From the IMG/VR virus record IMGVR_UViG_3300044629_001167, positions 1 through 49,410 of that record: a stretch of DNA of 49,410 nt; one strand, written 5' to 3'. Each line of letters opens with the position of its first letter. Within the stretch, counting starts at the first letter, position 1. The notes below the pieces were generated by a model. That model was not told where the DNA came from. It worked only from the letters and a program-made list of their open reading frames with translations, and made no database searches. Below, one piece after another: positions 1 to 6,649 of the stretch. The DNA comes from a virus. A program made the position numbers and the translations under genes.

Positions 1-53
1 GCTGCTTGCAATCTTTCTCTACGAGGATCATTTCTGAATTCTTTTGCTGCCAT
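1..53 (-). CDS. 5' end of an unknown minus-strand gene (partial)
   Basis: An ATG on the minus strand at 53-51 opens a reading frame that stays open to the left edge; the visible N-terminus reads MAAKEFRNDPRRERLQAA. A good Shine-Dalgarno (AGGAG on the minus strand, about 60-64) sits at suitable spacing, and a minus-strand TATAAATA-type late promoter motif lies just upstream at 75-82. Only 17-18 codons are visible, so no function can be given. It is divergent from the HExxH gene at 130. Confidence 0.55.
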   Translation of the reverse strand, partial: MAAKEFRNDPRRERLQA

Positions 54-74
54 GGGTTGACTCCTGTTTAATTT

Positions 75-96
75 GTATTTATAATACCATAAATAC
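75..96. promoter_or_regulatory. Divergent pair of T4-type late promoter motifs
   Basis: GTATTTAT (75-82) and ATAAATAC (89-96) form a perfect inverted repeat, so an ATAAATA late-type -10 box faces each way: minus strand towards the partial gene at 53, plus strand towards the gene at 130. T4 late promoters are essentially a TATAAATA box recognised by the phage sigma factor gp55. The motif is seen; the function is inferred from position and from similar boxes elsewhere in the window. Confidence 0.5.
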
Positions 97-129
97 AGTG
101 TACAATCCTAATTCCGAAAGGACGAAAGC

Positions 130-537
130 ATGAGAAAAAAAGCAAAACTCATACTTCGTGATGTGCGGAAACAGGTTGGCGAATATGGAGTGAAACTAGT
201 TATCGATCGCAAACCAAAGTGCTGGATAGAGTATGAACTCTGCGACGGGTATTTCAAGGCTCCATCTAAAACACGAAAAGGAATTCTTGTTATTGCCACA
301 GGCAAGAAAAGGCATGTGGAATACATGTGGGATCTCGCACATGAAATGGCTCATTTTCGGCAGTGGCTTCGCAAGGATGAACTCTGGAGAAGATACAACA
401 ACAACGAGTCTCTATATTATCAGTTGGAAAAGAAAACTGAAAAAGAAGCAGAAAGAATATTCGAGAGTTGGGGATTCCGTTCCTCTGAAAGATTGAGAAA
501 AAGATCACAAAAATATCTCAAGACTCTCGAAGAATAA
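130..537 (+). CDS. HExxH-containing protein, putative zinc metallopeptidase (SprT-like size)
   Basis: 135 aa. The motif HEMAH at residues 71-75 (inside DLAHEMAHFRQW) matches the HExxH zinc site of metallopeptidases, with a later Glu-rich helix (EKEAERIFESWGF) that could supply the third ligand. Length and layout resemble small phage SprT-like or putative metallopeptidase proteins, but no C-terminal zinc ribbon is present. The protein is Lys/Arg-rich. The start is supported by AAAGGA eight bases upstream of the ATG, and a late-type ATAAATA box lies at 89-95. First gene of a short + strand run with the next two genes. The substrate is unknown; call based on the motif only. Confidence 0.6.
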   Translation: MRKKAKLILRDVRKQVGEYGVKLVIDRKPKCWIEYELCDGYFKAPSKTRKGILVIATGKKRHVEYMWDLAHEMAHFRQWLRKDELWRRYNNNESLYYQLEKKTEKEAERIFESWGFRSSERLRKRSQKYLKTLEE

Positions 538-540
538 ATA
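533..540 (+). promoter_or_regulatory. Possible late promoter box AATAAATA
   Basis: AATAAATA overlaps the stop codon of the HExxH gene and lies 19 bases before the next ATG. It resembles the late -10 box but could be chance in AT-rich DNA, since TAAATA arises easily at a TAA stop. Confidence 0.25.
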
Positions 541-559
541 AAGAAAAAAGGAAACACAA

Positions 560-850
560 ATGGAAGCATATACAAGAGCAACTGAGTTATCGGGTGGTGT
601 TACATACGGAATTGCGGGATTAGTCCCCGGTTGGACAGGTTCCCCATACTTTGTAACCGCAACATTACCCCCTCAGACTGCGATCATGCCAGAAAATAAC
701 AACATCACTGCAAATATGGTTTTCATTAACGATAGAAATCTCATAACCGGAGTTTCATTACTTGCCGGGAACATATATCCATATAAACTTGCTCTTTTCA
801 GATCCACCACGACTGCTGCTGGTGCATCTGGTGCAATAGCATTACTGTGA
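560..850 (+). CDS. Small hydrophobic/Gly-rich protein of unknown function
   Basis: 96 aa, not recognised. The composition is rich in Ala, Gly, Thr and Ile, with few charges and no clear signal peptide or transmembrane helix; the pattern (VTATLPPQT, NMVFINDRNLITGVSLL) looks like beta-strands, as in small virion decoration or tail proteins, but this is inference. AAAAAGG precedes the ATG at good spacing. Its stop overlaps the GTG start of the next gene (GTGA), suggesting translational coupling. Confidence 0.55.
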   Translation: MEAYTRATELSGGVTYGIAGLVPGWTGSPYFVTATLPPQTAIMPENNNITANMVFINDRNLITGVSLLAGNIYPYKLALFRSTTTAAGASGAIALL

Positions 851-1068
851 AAAAGCCGAATTTTGAACAAGATATAAGAAAATGGTTGCGTCCAAACATG
901 GACATGGCAAAAGCACCGCCTGAAATAATGGCGGTTCTTTATGGAATTTACAAATCCACCTTGGCAAAAAAGAAAGCAGGGGGTGTCTTGCGACACCCCC
1001 TGCCTAAAACAGGGGAGCATAATAAAAAGGCGGGGTTTCGTAAACCCGGCGGCTCAAACCCTGTATGA
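847..1068 (+). CDS. Small basic protein of unknown function, C-terminus encoded by terminator hairpins
   Basis: 73 aa, starting at a GTG that overlaps the previous stop (GTGA). The first 45 residues (MKKPNFEQDIRKWLRPN, then PPEIMAVLYGIYKSTLAKKK) look like normal coding sequence. The last 30 are read across two GC-rich hairpins at 976-1003 and 1030-1050 that appear to be terminators for the opposite strand, and the end overlaps the convergent gene by 15 bases. The C-terminal part may therefore be low-constraint tail. Function unknown. Confidence 0.45.
   Translation: MKKPNFEQDIRKWLRPNMDMAKAPPEIMAVLYGIYKSTLAKKKAGGVLRHPLPKTGEHNKKAGFRKPGGSNPV
966..1003 (-). terminator. Strong rho-independent terminator for the minus-strand Cob-like operon
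   Basis: A perfect 12-bp stem (976-987 with 992-1003, TTGC loop on the + strand) is followed on the minus strand by TTTCTTTTTT. There is no U-run on the + side, so it points to termination of the minus-strand genes coming from 2349. Confidence 0.75.
1021..1050 (-). terminator. Second (tandem) minus-strand terminator
   Basis: AAACCC/GGGTTT stem with a 3-base loop (1033-1038 with 1042-1047), extended by two more pairs after a mismatch, followed on the minus strand by CCTTTTTATT. It lies immediately after the stop codon of the minus-strand 77-aa gene, ahead of the stronger hairpin at 976-1003. Confidence 0.55.
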
Positions 1069-1287
1069 GCCAATCTCTTTCTTGAAGTTCTCTACAAACT
1101 GAACTTCATCATCTGAAAACATACTTGACGGATAATACATCATTAATGCAGTAATAACTCTTGCTGATGTGGTAATTGCGTCCTCTCTTTCCCGAATATT
1201 TAAATCTGACCTGTTAACCATGTCCCTCAGTTTTCTTAGGCTGAGGATCATGTCCGACACCAGAAAAGAATGACGAATTTTATTCAA
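1054..1287 (-). CDS. Small helical protein of unknown function in the Cob-like operon
   Basis: 77 aa, reading MNKIRHSFLVSDMILSLRK at the N-terminus, predicted mostly helical with alternating hydrophobic and charged residues. The start is a TTG that overlaps the stop of the acidic 41-aa gene (TTGA), so translation is probably coupled; an internal ATG (codon 13) is an alternative. Last gene of the three-gene minus-strand operon that begins with the AAA+ ATPase; terminators follow directly. Function not recognised. The context suggests an accessory to the ATPase/VWA pair, but nothing in the sequence proves it. Confidence 0.55.
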   Translation of the reverse strand: MNKIRHSFLVSDMILSLRKLRDMVNRSDLNIREREDAITTSARVITALMMYYPSSMFSDDEVQFVENFKKEIGSYRV

Positions 1288-1409
1288 TCAGCACCTTCGG
1301 GCTCGTCCTTATTATCCCAATCGATATGCTCATCATCGTCATATGGCATATCTTCAAAAGTATCCTCATCTCCACCTTCGTCTACTTGATCTTCGTCCCA
1401 ATTAGCCAT
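1284..1409 (-). CDS. 41-aa extremely acidic protein in the Cob-like operon
   Basis: A 41-codon frame (MANWDEDQVDEGG at the start, GAD at the end) in which 20 of 41 residues are Asp or Glu and only one is Lys. Its ATG overlaps the end of the ATPase gene by 8 bases, and GGAGAAC lies at good spacing upstream inside the ATPase gene. Its stop overlaps the TTG of the 77-aa gene. The tight fit between two genes and the ribosome binding site argue that it is real. Such acidity is seen in DNA-mimic proteins and in regulators that bind basic surfaces; no family recognised. Confidence 0.6.
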   Translation of the reverse strand: MANWDEDQVDEGGDEDTFEDMPYDDDEHIDWDNKDEPEGAD

Positions 1410-2349
1410 TGTTGTTCTCCTTGTTTTGGTTTGCGATATCCTCAGCGACGGTAGAAGACTTCTTCACCATCGTGTCATCAAACTTAGTATATAGAGTGAA
1501 AAGAGCCTCGCTAGTATCCTTGTCAAAGCGGGACAGGCACAGGCGGATGGCAGTCTCCTTGTCGTTGAAGACAGCGTGAGCCTTGCAGATGTCCACCAGA
1601 CGGCGGGTGCTGATTACCTCGTCGTTGGCTCCCTTCTCGAAGCCCTCTCGCGTAGCAGCCCCCCAAGTGACGAGGTTGTCGATGAAGTTCTCATCGGTCA
1701 ACCTTCGACCATACTGAGCCTTGCCTTCGAGGTTACGCATGGCGGTCATGAGAATCTTCTTCTCGATAGCCTTCGTCGCATACTCCTGCTCAAAGCAGAA
1801 CGAGATACGGTCAAGAAGAGCCTCGCTCTGCACATTCGTGCCGATGAAGCGACCGTCATCAGAGCCCTTGCCCTTGGTGTTCGCGGTCAGGAAGATGCAG
1901 AAACCCTGTGCAGGACGGACCATGCGATTCGCCTTCTTGAGGAAGACCCCCTTACCTTCAAGAACAGGCTGGAGACACATGATCTTGGACGAGCCCAGAT
2001 CGAACTCGTCAAGAAGAAGGACAGCACCACGCTCCATAGCCTGGATCACGGGTCCGTCCTGCCACACGGTTTCACCATTCAGGAGTCGGAACCCACCGAA
2101 GAGATCATCTTCGTCCGTGTCCGTGGTGATGTTCACACGGAACAGTTCACGCTTGGTTTTGGCACACACCTGCTCGATCATCGTGGTCTTGCCGTTGCCG
2201 GAGAGACCAGTCACAAGAGTAGGAGTGAAGAGCCCAGACTCAAGCACAGACTGAACCGCCTTGAAGTGTCCCCACGGGACATAGTTGGGATCGACATCAG
2301 GAATGGACTTGTTAGTACGATTGATGTTGTTGTCGTTGTTGTTGCTCAT
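1402..2349 (-). CDS. cobS: CobS-like / MoxR-type AAA+ ATPase
   Basis: 315 aa from the preferred ATG at 2349; a GTG two codons upstream at 2355 abuts the -10 box and is less likely. Walker A GLSGNGKT is at about residues 48-55, Walker B LLLDEFD at about 111-117, and sensor-1-like LTANTKGKG at about 153. The segment FGGFRLLNGETVWQDGP followed by QPVLEGKGVFL is typical of the CobS-like ATPases common in T4-like cyanophages. In bacteria CobS pairs with CobT in aerobic cobaltochelatase; in phages the role is unproven and may be chaperone-like, as in MoxR/VWA pairs. A CobT-like gene lies divergently next door. Codon use is clearly more GC-rich than the flanking genes. No Shine-Dalgarno is visible; a -10 box ends six bases before the ATG. 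Confidence 0.85.
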   Translation of the reverse strand: MSNNNDNNINRTNKSIPDVDPNYVPWGHFKAVQSVLESGLFTPTLVTGLSGNGKTTMIEQVCAKTKRELFRVNITTDTDEDDLFGGFRLLNGETVWQDGPVIQAMERGAVLLLDEFDLGSSKIMCLQPVLEGKGVFLKKANRMVRPAQGFCIFLTANTKGKGSDDGRFIGTNVQSEALLDRISFCFEQEYATKAIEKKILMTAMRNLEGKAQYGRRLTDENFIDNLVTWGAATREGFEKGANDEVISTRRLVDICKAHAVFNDKETAIRLCLSRFDKDTSEALFTLYTKFDDTMVKKSSTVAEDIANQNKENNNG

Positions 2350-2355
2350 GCCCAC

Positions 2356-2383
2356 ATTCTACCACACCCACCACGGGTTGCAA
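2356..2383 (-). promoter_or_regulatory. Sigma70-type promoter of the cobS-like operon, predicted leaderless
   Basis: On the minus strand: TTGCAA (2383-2378), a 16-base spacer, then TAGAAT (2361-2356), then six bases to the ATG at 2349. Transcription would start at or within a base or two of the start codon. The geometry is identical to the divergent promoter at 2429-2456. Confidence 0.65.
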
Positions 2384-2428
2384 CCCCCTTGGAAAGATTG
2401 TTGAAAAGATTCTTTCTTTCCACAGGGC

Positions 2429-2456
2429 TTGACATCCTACCTACCCATGGTACAAT
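2429..2456 (+). promoter_or_regulatory. Sigma70-type promoter of the cobT-like gene, predicted leaderless
   Basis: Consensus TTGACA (2429-2434), a 16-base spacer, then TACAAT (2451-2456), then six bases (GGTGTC) to the ATG at 2463. No Shine-Dalgarno fits between, so the mRNA is expected to be leaderless. It looks like a host-sigma promoter, unlike the TAAATA-type boxes of the structural genes. Confidence 0.7.
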
Positions 2457-2462
2457 GGTGTC

Positions 2463-4766
2463 ATGAGCAACATCAACAAGAACTCGAAGAGCATCTTCGC
2501 CCGCATGCTTGCGACCGAAGATCTGAATGTCGTTCACTCGCAGGGTGCTAACACCGCTGCGTTTGATCTCCAATCCCGCACTCTTATTCTTCCCGTGTGG
2601 AAGGACATGCCAGACTCGCTGTACGATATGCTTATCGCACATGAGGTTGGGCATGCTTTGTTCACCCCCGGTGGCAAGGAGTGGAGCAAGATCGCCAAGG
2701 AAATCTGCCCTGAGAATCCCACTGTTGGACAGGTCTACCTCAACATCGTTGAGGACGCTCGCATTGAGCGTATGATTCAGAAGAAGTATCCCGGCTCCAA
2801 GCGTGACTTCTGGTTTGGTTATCAGGATCTGCTTGAGCGTGATCTTTTTGATATCGGCGACAAGGATCCGTCTGAGTTTTCTTTTGCCGATCGGCTGAAT
2901 CTTCACTTCAAGTTGGGTTCGCAGATTGATATCGGTGAGTTCTCTGATGAAGAGCAAGTTATTATTGACCGTATCATGATTGCCGAAACTTGGCAGGAAG
3001 TCGTGAGCATTGCCAAGGAACTTTACGCCATCACTGCTCGCGAGTTTGAGAAGCAGATGGAGTCAGAGGCTATTGAATTTTCTGCAGATGTTGAAGAAGA
3101 GCAGAGCGGTGATTCTGATTCTACTTCCTCTAATGATCAGGGTCAGGTTGTCTCTGCTCCTACCAAGGAAGAGAACAAGGCGAATGAGGAGAACCAGAAT
3201 AATGCCGGGTCTGGTGATGGTATCACGATTGTTCAGGGTACTGGCGACATCACCGTGAATGTGGTTCAGCCTTCCACCACTCCGTCGAATGGTAAGGAGG
3301 GCGGACCCATGAATCAACCTCCTGTCACTCAGGTTGCCATGGAGAACAATCTCAAGCAGTTCGTCAACAGTTCCCCTGAAAAGAAGGGATACAACAAGCC
3401 TGTTGTCATGAGCGAACCGGATCTTGATTATGTCATCGTTCCTCAGAACAAGATTCTTGACAGTCTCATTCGTTTCCGTGAAGAGGCTATTGGTGACTCA
3501 ACCCATGTTCGTGACATGTATCAAAATGCTTATGGAAAGGTCAAGGATTCTGTTATCGAATTCCAAAAGTCTGCCAAGTCTTCTGTCGATCTTCTTTGCA
3601 AGCAGTTTGAGATGAAGAAAGCTGCAGATCTTCATAAGCGTACTTCTCAGCGTACCACTGGTGTCCTGAACATGGATAAACTCCATGCGTATAAGGTCAC
3701 GGATAACCTATTCCTTCAGCGTAATGTCACGAAGAACGGAAAGAATCACGGTCTTTTGATGTTTGTTGACTGGTCTGGTTCGATGGGTCCGACGATGGGT
3801 GATACTCTTCGTCAGATGATGGTGCTGATGATGTTCTGCCGTCGTTGTGAGATTCCATATGACATCTATGCTTTCTCCTCGTCAAATCCGTACTACTACG
3901 GGAATACCGGTATGACTGATATGAGGTGGGCTAACACCGACGAATTCATGGATGAGGTGTGGCATCTTCAACAGCGAGATCATTTCATCAACATCAACCG
4001 CAGCATGTTTTCTCTGTTCCATCTCTTCTCTTCGACTAACGACAAGAACAGTGAGATGGAAATGCTTGTCCAGTGCTTCGGTTATGTTGCTGGTTATGAA
4101 CGGGATTCAAATCAGGTGTTGAAGACGAACTTCGCTAACTTCATTCCGTCTTGGTTCCAGTTGAATTCGACTCCTCTCAACGAAACTCTTCTGTCTGCTC
4201 CGCAGATCTTCAAGATGTTTGTCGAAAAGCACAAGCGTGACATCAACCATATCGTTCTTCTCACCGATGGAGAGGCTTCTGGTTGGGTGATTCCGAATGG
4301 TCCGTATCTTCTCGATCCCAAGACTAGGGGTCGTTATGATACGACTTATGACCAGACCAGTAAGGGATTGTATTTGCACCAGAGGGAAACTCAGGCTCTT
4401 GTGAATTGGGTGCGTGATCGTACTGGTGCGAATATTGTGTGCATTGAATTGACCAATCAGGCAGGCTTTGCTCACAATGTGTTCTGGAGTAACGATGACA
4501 ATGGCAACAAGGATTTGAATCTGAACAAGGAAGCACAGTCTCAATGGAACAAGGAGTCCTACTGCGAGGCTTCCCAGACTAATCATGCCTATGATTCGTT
4601 CTTCATTGTCAAGGCAAAGAACGCGGTCATGGTGGACGATTTTGAGGATATTGACACCACTAACATGACTCCAAGTAAGATCAAGAACCAATTCATCAAG
4701 TACCAGAAGAAGAAGTACATGAGTCGGTACATGATCAACCGATTTGTCGAAATGATCGCTGCTTAA
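2463..4766 (+). CDS. CobT-like protein: HExxH domain plus C-terminal VWA (MIDAS) domain
   Basis: 767 aa. N-terminal HEVGH at residues 60-64, with NIVEDARIE at 94-102 downstream, fits a zinc-binding HExxH...E arrangement. A low-complexity acidic/Ser/Asn linker (about 190-290) follows. The VWA domain begins near residue 430 with the MIDAS motif DWSGS at 436-440 and has a later LLTDGEA strand (about 600). VWA proteins paired with a MoxR/CobS ATPase form metal-insertion or remodelling complexes; a phage role in metal handling or protein maturation is inference. Codons resemble those of cobS and of the major capsid gene rather than the AT-rich neighbours. A strong terminator follows at 4770-4795, so it is a single-gene transcript. 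It starts MSNINKN, much like the ATPase's MSNNNDN. Confidence 0.8.
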   Translation: MSNINKNSKSIFARMLATEDLNVVHSQGANTAAFDLQSRTLILPVWKDMPDSLYDMLIAHEVGHALFTPGGKEWSKIAKEICPENPTVGQVYLNIVEDARIERMIQKKYPGSKRDFWFGYQDLLERDLFDIGDKDPSEFSFADRLNLHFKLGSQIDIGEFSDEEQVIIDRIMIAETWQEVVSIAKELYAITAREFEKQMESEAIEFSADVEEEQSGDSDSTSSNDQGQVVSAPTKEENKANEENQNNAGSGDGITIVQGTGDITVNVVQPSTTPSNGKEGGPMNQPPVTQVAMENNLKQFVNSSPEKKGYNKPVVMSEPDLDYVIVPQNKILDSLIRFREEAIGDSTHVRDMYQNAYGKVKDSVIEFQKSAKSSVDLLCKQFEMKKAADLHKRTSQRTTGVLNMDKLHAYKVTDNLFLQRNVTKNGKNHGLLMFVDWSGSMGPTMGDTLRQMMVLMMFCRRCEIPYDIYAFSSSNPYYYGNTGMTDMRWANTDEFMDEVWHLQQRDHFININRSMFSLFHLFSSTNDKNSEMEMLVQCFGYVAGYERDSNQVLKTNFANFIPSWFQLNSTPLNETLLSAPQIFKMFVEKHKRDINHIVLLTDGEASGWVIPNGPYLLDPKTRGRYDTTYDQTSKGLYLHQRETQALVNWVRDRTGANIVCIELTNQAGFAHNVFWSNDDNGNKDLNLNKEAQSQWNKESYCEASQTNHAYDSFFIVKAKNAVMVDDFEDIDTTNMTPSKIKNQFIKYQKKKYMSRYMINRFVEMIAA

Positions 4767-4769
4767 ATC

Positions 4770-4795
4770 AAACCCCCCTTTTAGGGGGGTTTTAT
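4770..4795 (+). terminator. Rho-independent terminator after the cobT-like gene
   Basis: AACCCCCC (4771-4778) pairs with GGGGGGTT (4784-4791) around a TTTTA loop and is followed by TTTATA. It begins three bases after the stop codon. Confidence 0.8.
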
Positions 4796-4800
4796 ACATA

Positions 4801-4820
4801 GTTGTACATCGGAGTACAAC
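4801..4820 (+). promoter_or_regulatory. Inverted repeat over the ribosome binding site of the next gene
   Basis: GTTGTAC (4801-4807) and GTACAAC (4814-4820) are perfect inverted repeats separated by ATCGGA; the likely Shine-Dalgarno GGAG (4811-4814) lies in the loop and stem edge, one base before the ATG context at 4822. It may be an mRNA hairpin that tunes translation, or a DNA operator; the sequence cannot tell them apart. Confidence 0.4.
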
Positions 4821-4821
4821 C

Positions 4822-5934
4822 ATGGACGCATCAGAAAGAATAATATTAATAAACAAAACATTAAATAATTTAAAAATTAATGAGGGTTGGTATGATACCC
4901 TAATAGATAAAACTTCTAGACTTTTTGGTGTTGGTGATGCCGAGGCATATTCTGCACAAAAAGGATTAGGACAGGGAATGTCACCCGGTATGTGGAGAAA
5001 CATGACCGATGCACAAAAAGATGAATGGTCAAAAAAGGGAACCATTAGTTTTGCTTCAGGCCAAAAAACAGGAACCGATGTCACTAAGACTGGCGAAGAA
5101 TTGTCGGGTATGGAAAAGAAATTACAAAGAGCAGAAACAGGAACTAAATTATCTGCCGAAGTTTTAGGAACTATGGCTGGTGCTGGTGTTTTGTCAAAAG
5201 CTGGACAAGCAATTCGTGCCGCAAGAGCAGGAGAAGCAGCAACTAGAATAGGAAGAGTTGCAGCACAGGGAGCACAAGGAGTTGGAAGATTTGCTGCAAG
5301 TCAAACTGGTGCAATGGCAAATCCAATTCCTGCCATGGGAAGAGGAATAATGGCAGCAGGGCGAGCAGCAGCAAGAAATCCTTTAAAAACTGCGGCTGCA
5401 GTAGGTCTTTCTACAGGATTAGCATCTAATCTCAGCCCTACTGTATATCAAGGTTTAGACAAAGTTCAAAATTATGCTGATGTGGCAGGTCTTGTTCCTA
5501 AAATAAAAGGGTTTCGTGTCGGAACACCAATTGATATTGCAAGTGGCATGGCGGATGTCGGCCAAAGTGCCGTTCAATTTGCCAAAGGAAATTATCCTGA
5601 AGCAAAAAGACAAGGAATAGATGCACTGCAACGACTCACTTCCGCAGGATTTCAAAGTAATACACTGGGTAATTTAATTCCATCAGCCGTTGCAAGAGGT
5701 GCTGCGGATGTTGCAGCACAAACAGGAATTCGTTTTGCAGCAAATACATTGACAGAGCCCACACAAATAGATATGACAACTCCCACAAGTCCTTATTATA
5801 ATCCAGAAAAAGCAAAAGAAAAAGAAAGAATTGAAAGCCGACCTTCGTCTGCGGAAGCGGTTAGAGATATTCGAAGTGGGAAAACACAGTCATTAACTGA
5901 TGTTCTAAAATCAAAATATGGTAATACAAAATAA
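4822..5934 (+). CDS. Ala/Gly-rich protein with capsid-targeting-like leader, putative internal head protein
   Basis: 370 aa, no family recognised. The N-terminus (MDASERIILINKTLNNL, then KINE|G) is a short amphipathic helix ending in I-N-E at residues 19-21, matching the (L/I)-x-E cleavage rule of the T4 prohead protease. The same leader pattern occurs in the next gene (MDSVQRIEKINKAINNLNE). The middle (about 100-230) is Ala/Gly/Arg-rich with hydrophobic stretches (GTMAGAGVLSKAGQAIRAAR) and could bind membrane or DNA; the C-terminus is Lys/Ser-rich. AT-rich codons contrast with the gene before. The internal-head role is inferred from the leader only. Confidence 0.6.
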   Translation: MDASERIILINKTLNNLKINEGWYDTLIDKTSRLFGVGDAEAYSAQKGLGQGMSPGMWRNMTDAQKDEWSKKGTISFASGQKTGTDVTKTGEELSGMEKKLQRAETGTKLSAEVLGTMAGAGVLSKAGQAIRAARAGEAATRIGRVAAQGAQGVGRFAASQTGAMANPIPAMGRGIMAAGRAAARNPLKTAAAVGLSTGLASNLSPTVYQGLDKVQNYADVAGLVPKIKGFRVGTPIDIASGMADVGQSAVQFAKGNYPEAKRQGIDALQRLTSAGFQSNTLGNLIPSAVARGAADVAAQTGIRFAANTLTEPTQIDMTTPTSPYYNPEKAKEKERIESRPSSAEAVRDIRSGKTQSLTDVLKSKYGNTK

Positions 5935-5951
5935 TTAAATTGGAGGGGATA

Positions 5952-6317
5952 ATGGATAGCGTACAAAGAATAGAAAAAATAAATAAAGCTATTAATAATT
6001 TAAATGAAGCTAAAATTATTGGTGATCTTCTTGCGTATGGTATTTCCAAATTAGGCAGAACGGCTAGATATGGATATGCCAAGGGAAAAAGATTGGCAAG
6101 AAATAATCCAACAGCAACCAGATTTGGAAGAGATGTTGCTGTCAATGTTGCTGCTTATAAAGCAATGAATTTTTTACAAGGTGGCAGAGAAAGTAGAATT
6201 GGTGCTGCAGGTGGCGGTGGAGGAGGAGCACCCAGTGAATATTCACAACAATATGGTAGCCATACAGACATGCCGGGTGCATCCCCAACATTAAATTTCC
6301 AACGAAGAATGGGTTAA
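5952..6317 (+). CDS. Small basic protein with capsid-targeting-like leader
   Basis: 121 aa from the ATG at 5952, chosen because GGAGGGG lies seven to thirteen bases upstream; an in-frame TTG at 5940 overlaps that Shine-Dalgarno and is unlikely. The leader RIEKINKAINNLNE|A parallels that of the preceding gene and ends in L-N-E19. After it comes a basic segment (SKLGRTARYGYAKGKRLARNN) and a Gly-rich tail (GAAGGGGGGAP). Function unknown; the basic body would suit DNA association in the head. Confidence is in the gene being real, not in its role. Confidence 0.6.
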   Translation: MDSVQRIEKINKAINNLNEAKIIGDLLAYGISKLGRTARYGYAKGKRLARNNPTATRFGRDVAVNVAAYKAMNFLQGGRESRIGAAGGGGGGAPSEYSQQYGSHTDMPGASPTLNFQRRMG

Positions 6318-6321
6318 TATT

Positions 6322-6621
6322 ATGCCGACGTATTCATTTAATTGTAAATCATGTGATAAAAATTGGGATACTTTTCTTACCATGGAAAATCGAGACAATC
6401 CTACAAAGGAAAAATGTCCTCATTGTTTAAAAAAATCAGTTGAAAGGTGCTGGATGGGTGGAAGTATGTCGATCCAATCTGACACTACTCTGACACCAAA
6501 CAAAGCCACCGGTGGTCAGTGGAACGAATTAATGGCTAAAATGAAAAGTGGTTTGCCTAGAAGATATGCAAGGAAATTAGATACTGTTAATAACATGTCG
6601 GGTAGATCATGGAAAGGTTAA
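6322..6621 (+). CDS. FmdB-like zinc-ribbon protein
   Basis: 99 aa. It begins MPTYSFNCKSCDKNWD and continues to CPHC at residues 33-36, giving a CxxC...CxxC zinc ribbon like the FmdB/CxxC regulatory protein family, which characteristically starts MPxYxFxC. The C-terminal part (MAKMKSGLPRRYARKL) is basic. It starts five bases after the previous stop with no strong Shine-Dalgarno, so translation is probably coupled. The function of phage FmdB-like proteins is not established; a nucleic-acid-binding role is plausible. Confidence 0.65.
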   Translation: MPTYSFNCKSCDKNWDTFLTMENRDNPTKEKCPHCLKKSVERCWMGGSMSIQSDTTLTPNKATGGQWNELMAKMKSGLPRRYARKLDTVNNMSGRSWKG

Positions 6622-6629
6622 AATAAATA
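6622..6629 (+). promoter_or_regulatory. Possible late promoter box AATAAATA
   Basis: AATAAATA begins right after the previous stop, 20 bases before the next ATG, and is followed by a clear CAGGAG ribosome binding site. It resembles the late -10 box; AT-rich context lowers confidence. Confidence 0.3.
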
Positions 6630-6649
6630 TATAAATTCAGGAGATAAAA

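Noticed and set aside
1576-2466. Long + strand open frame (296 codons) opposite the cobS-like gene
   Set aside because: It is antisense to a gene with clear AAA+ motifs, and its openness follows from the GC-rich codon bias of that gene; no start signal or family pattern was seen.
4107-5084. Minus-strand frame of 325 codons opposite the cobT-like gene and the next gene
   Set aside because: It crosses a strong + strand terminator and an intergenic hairpin and is antisense to two supported genes.
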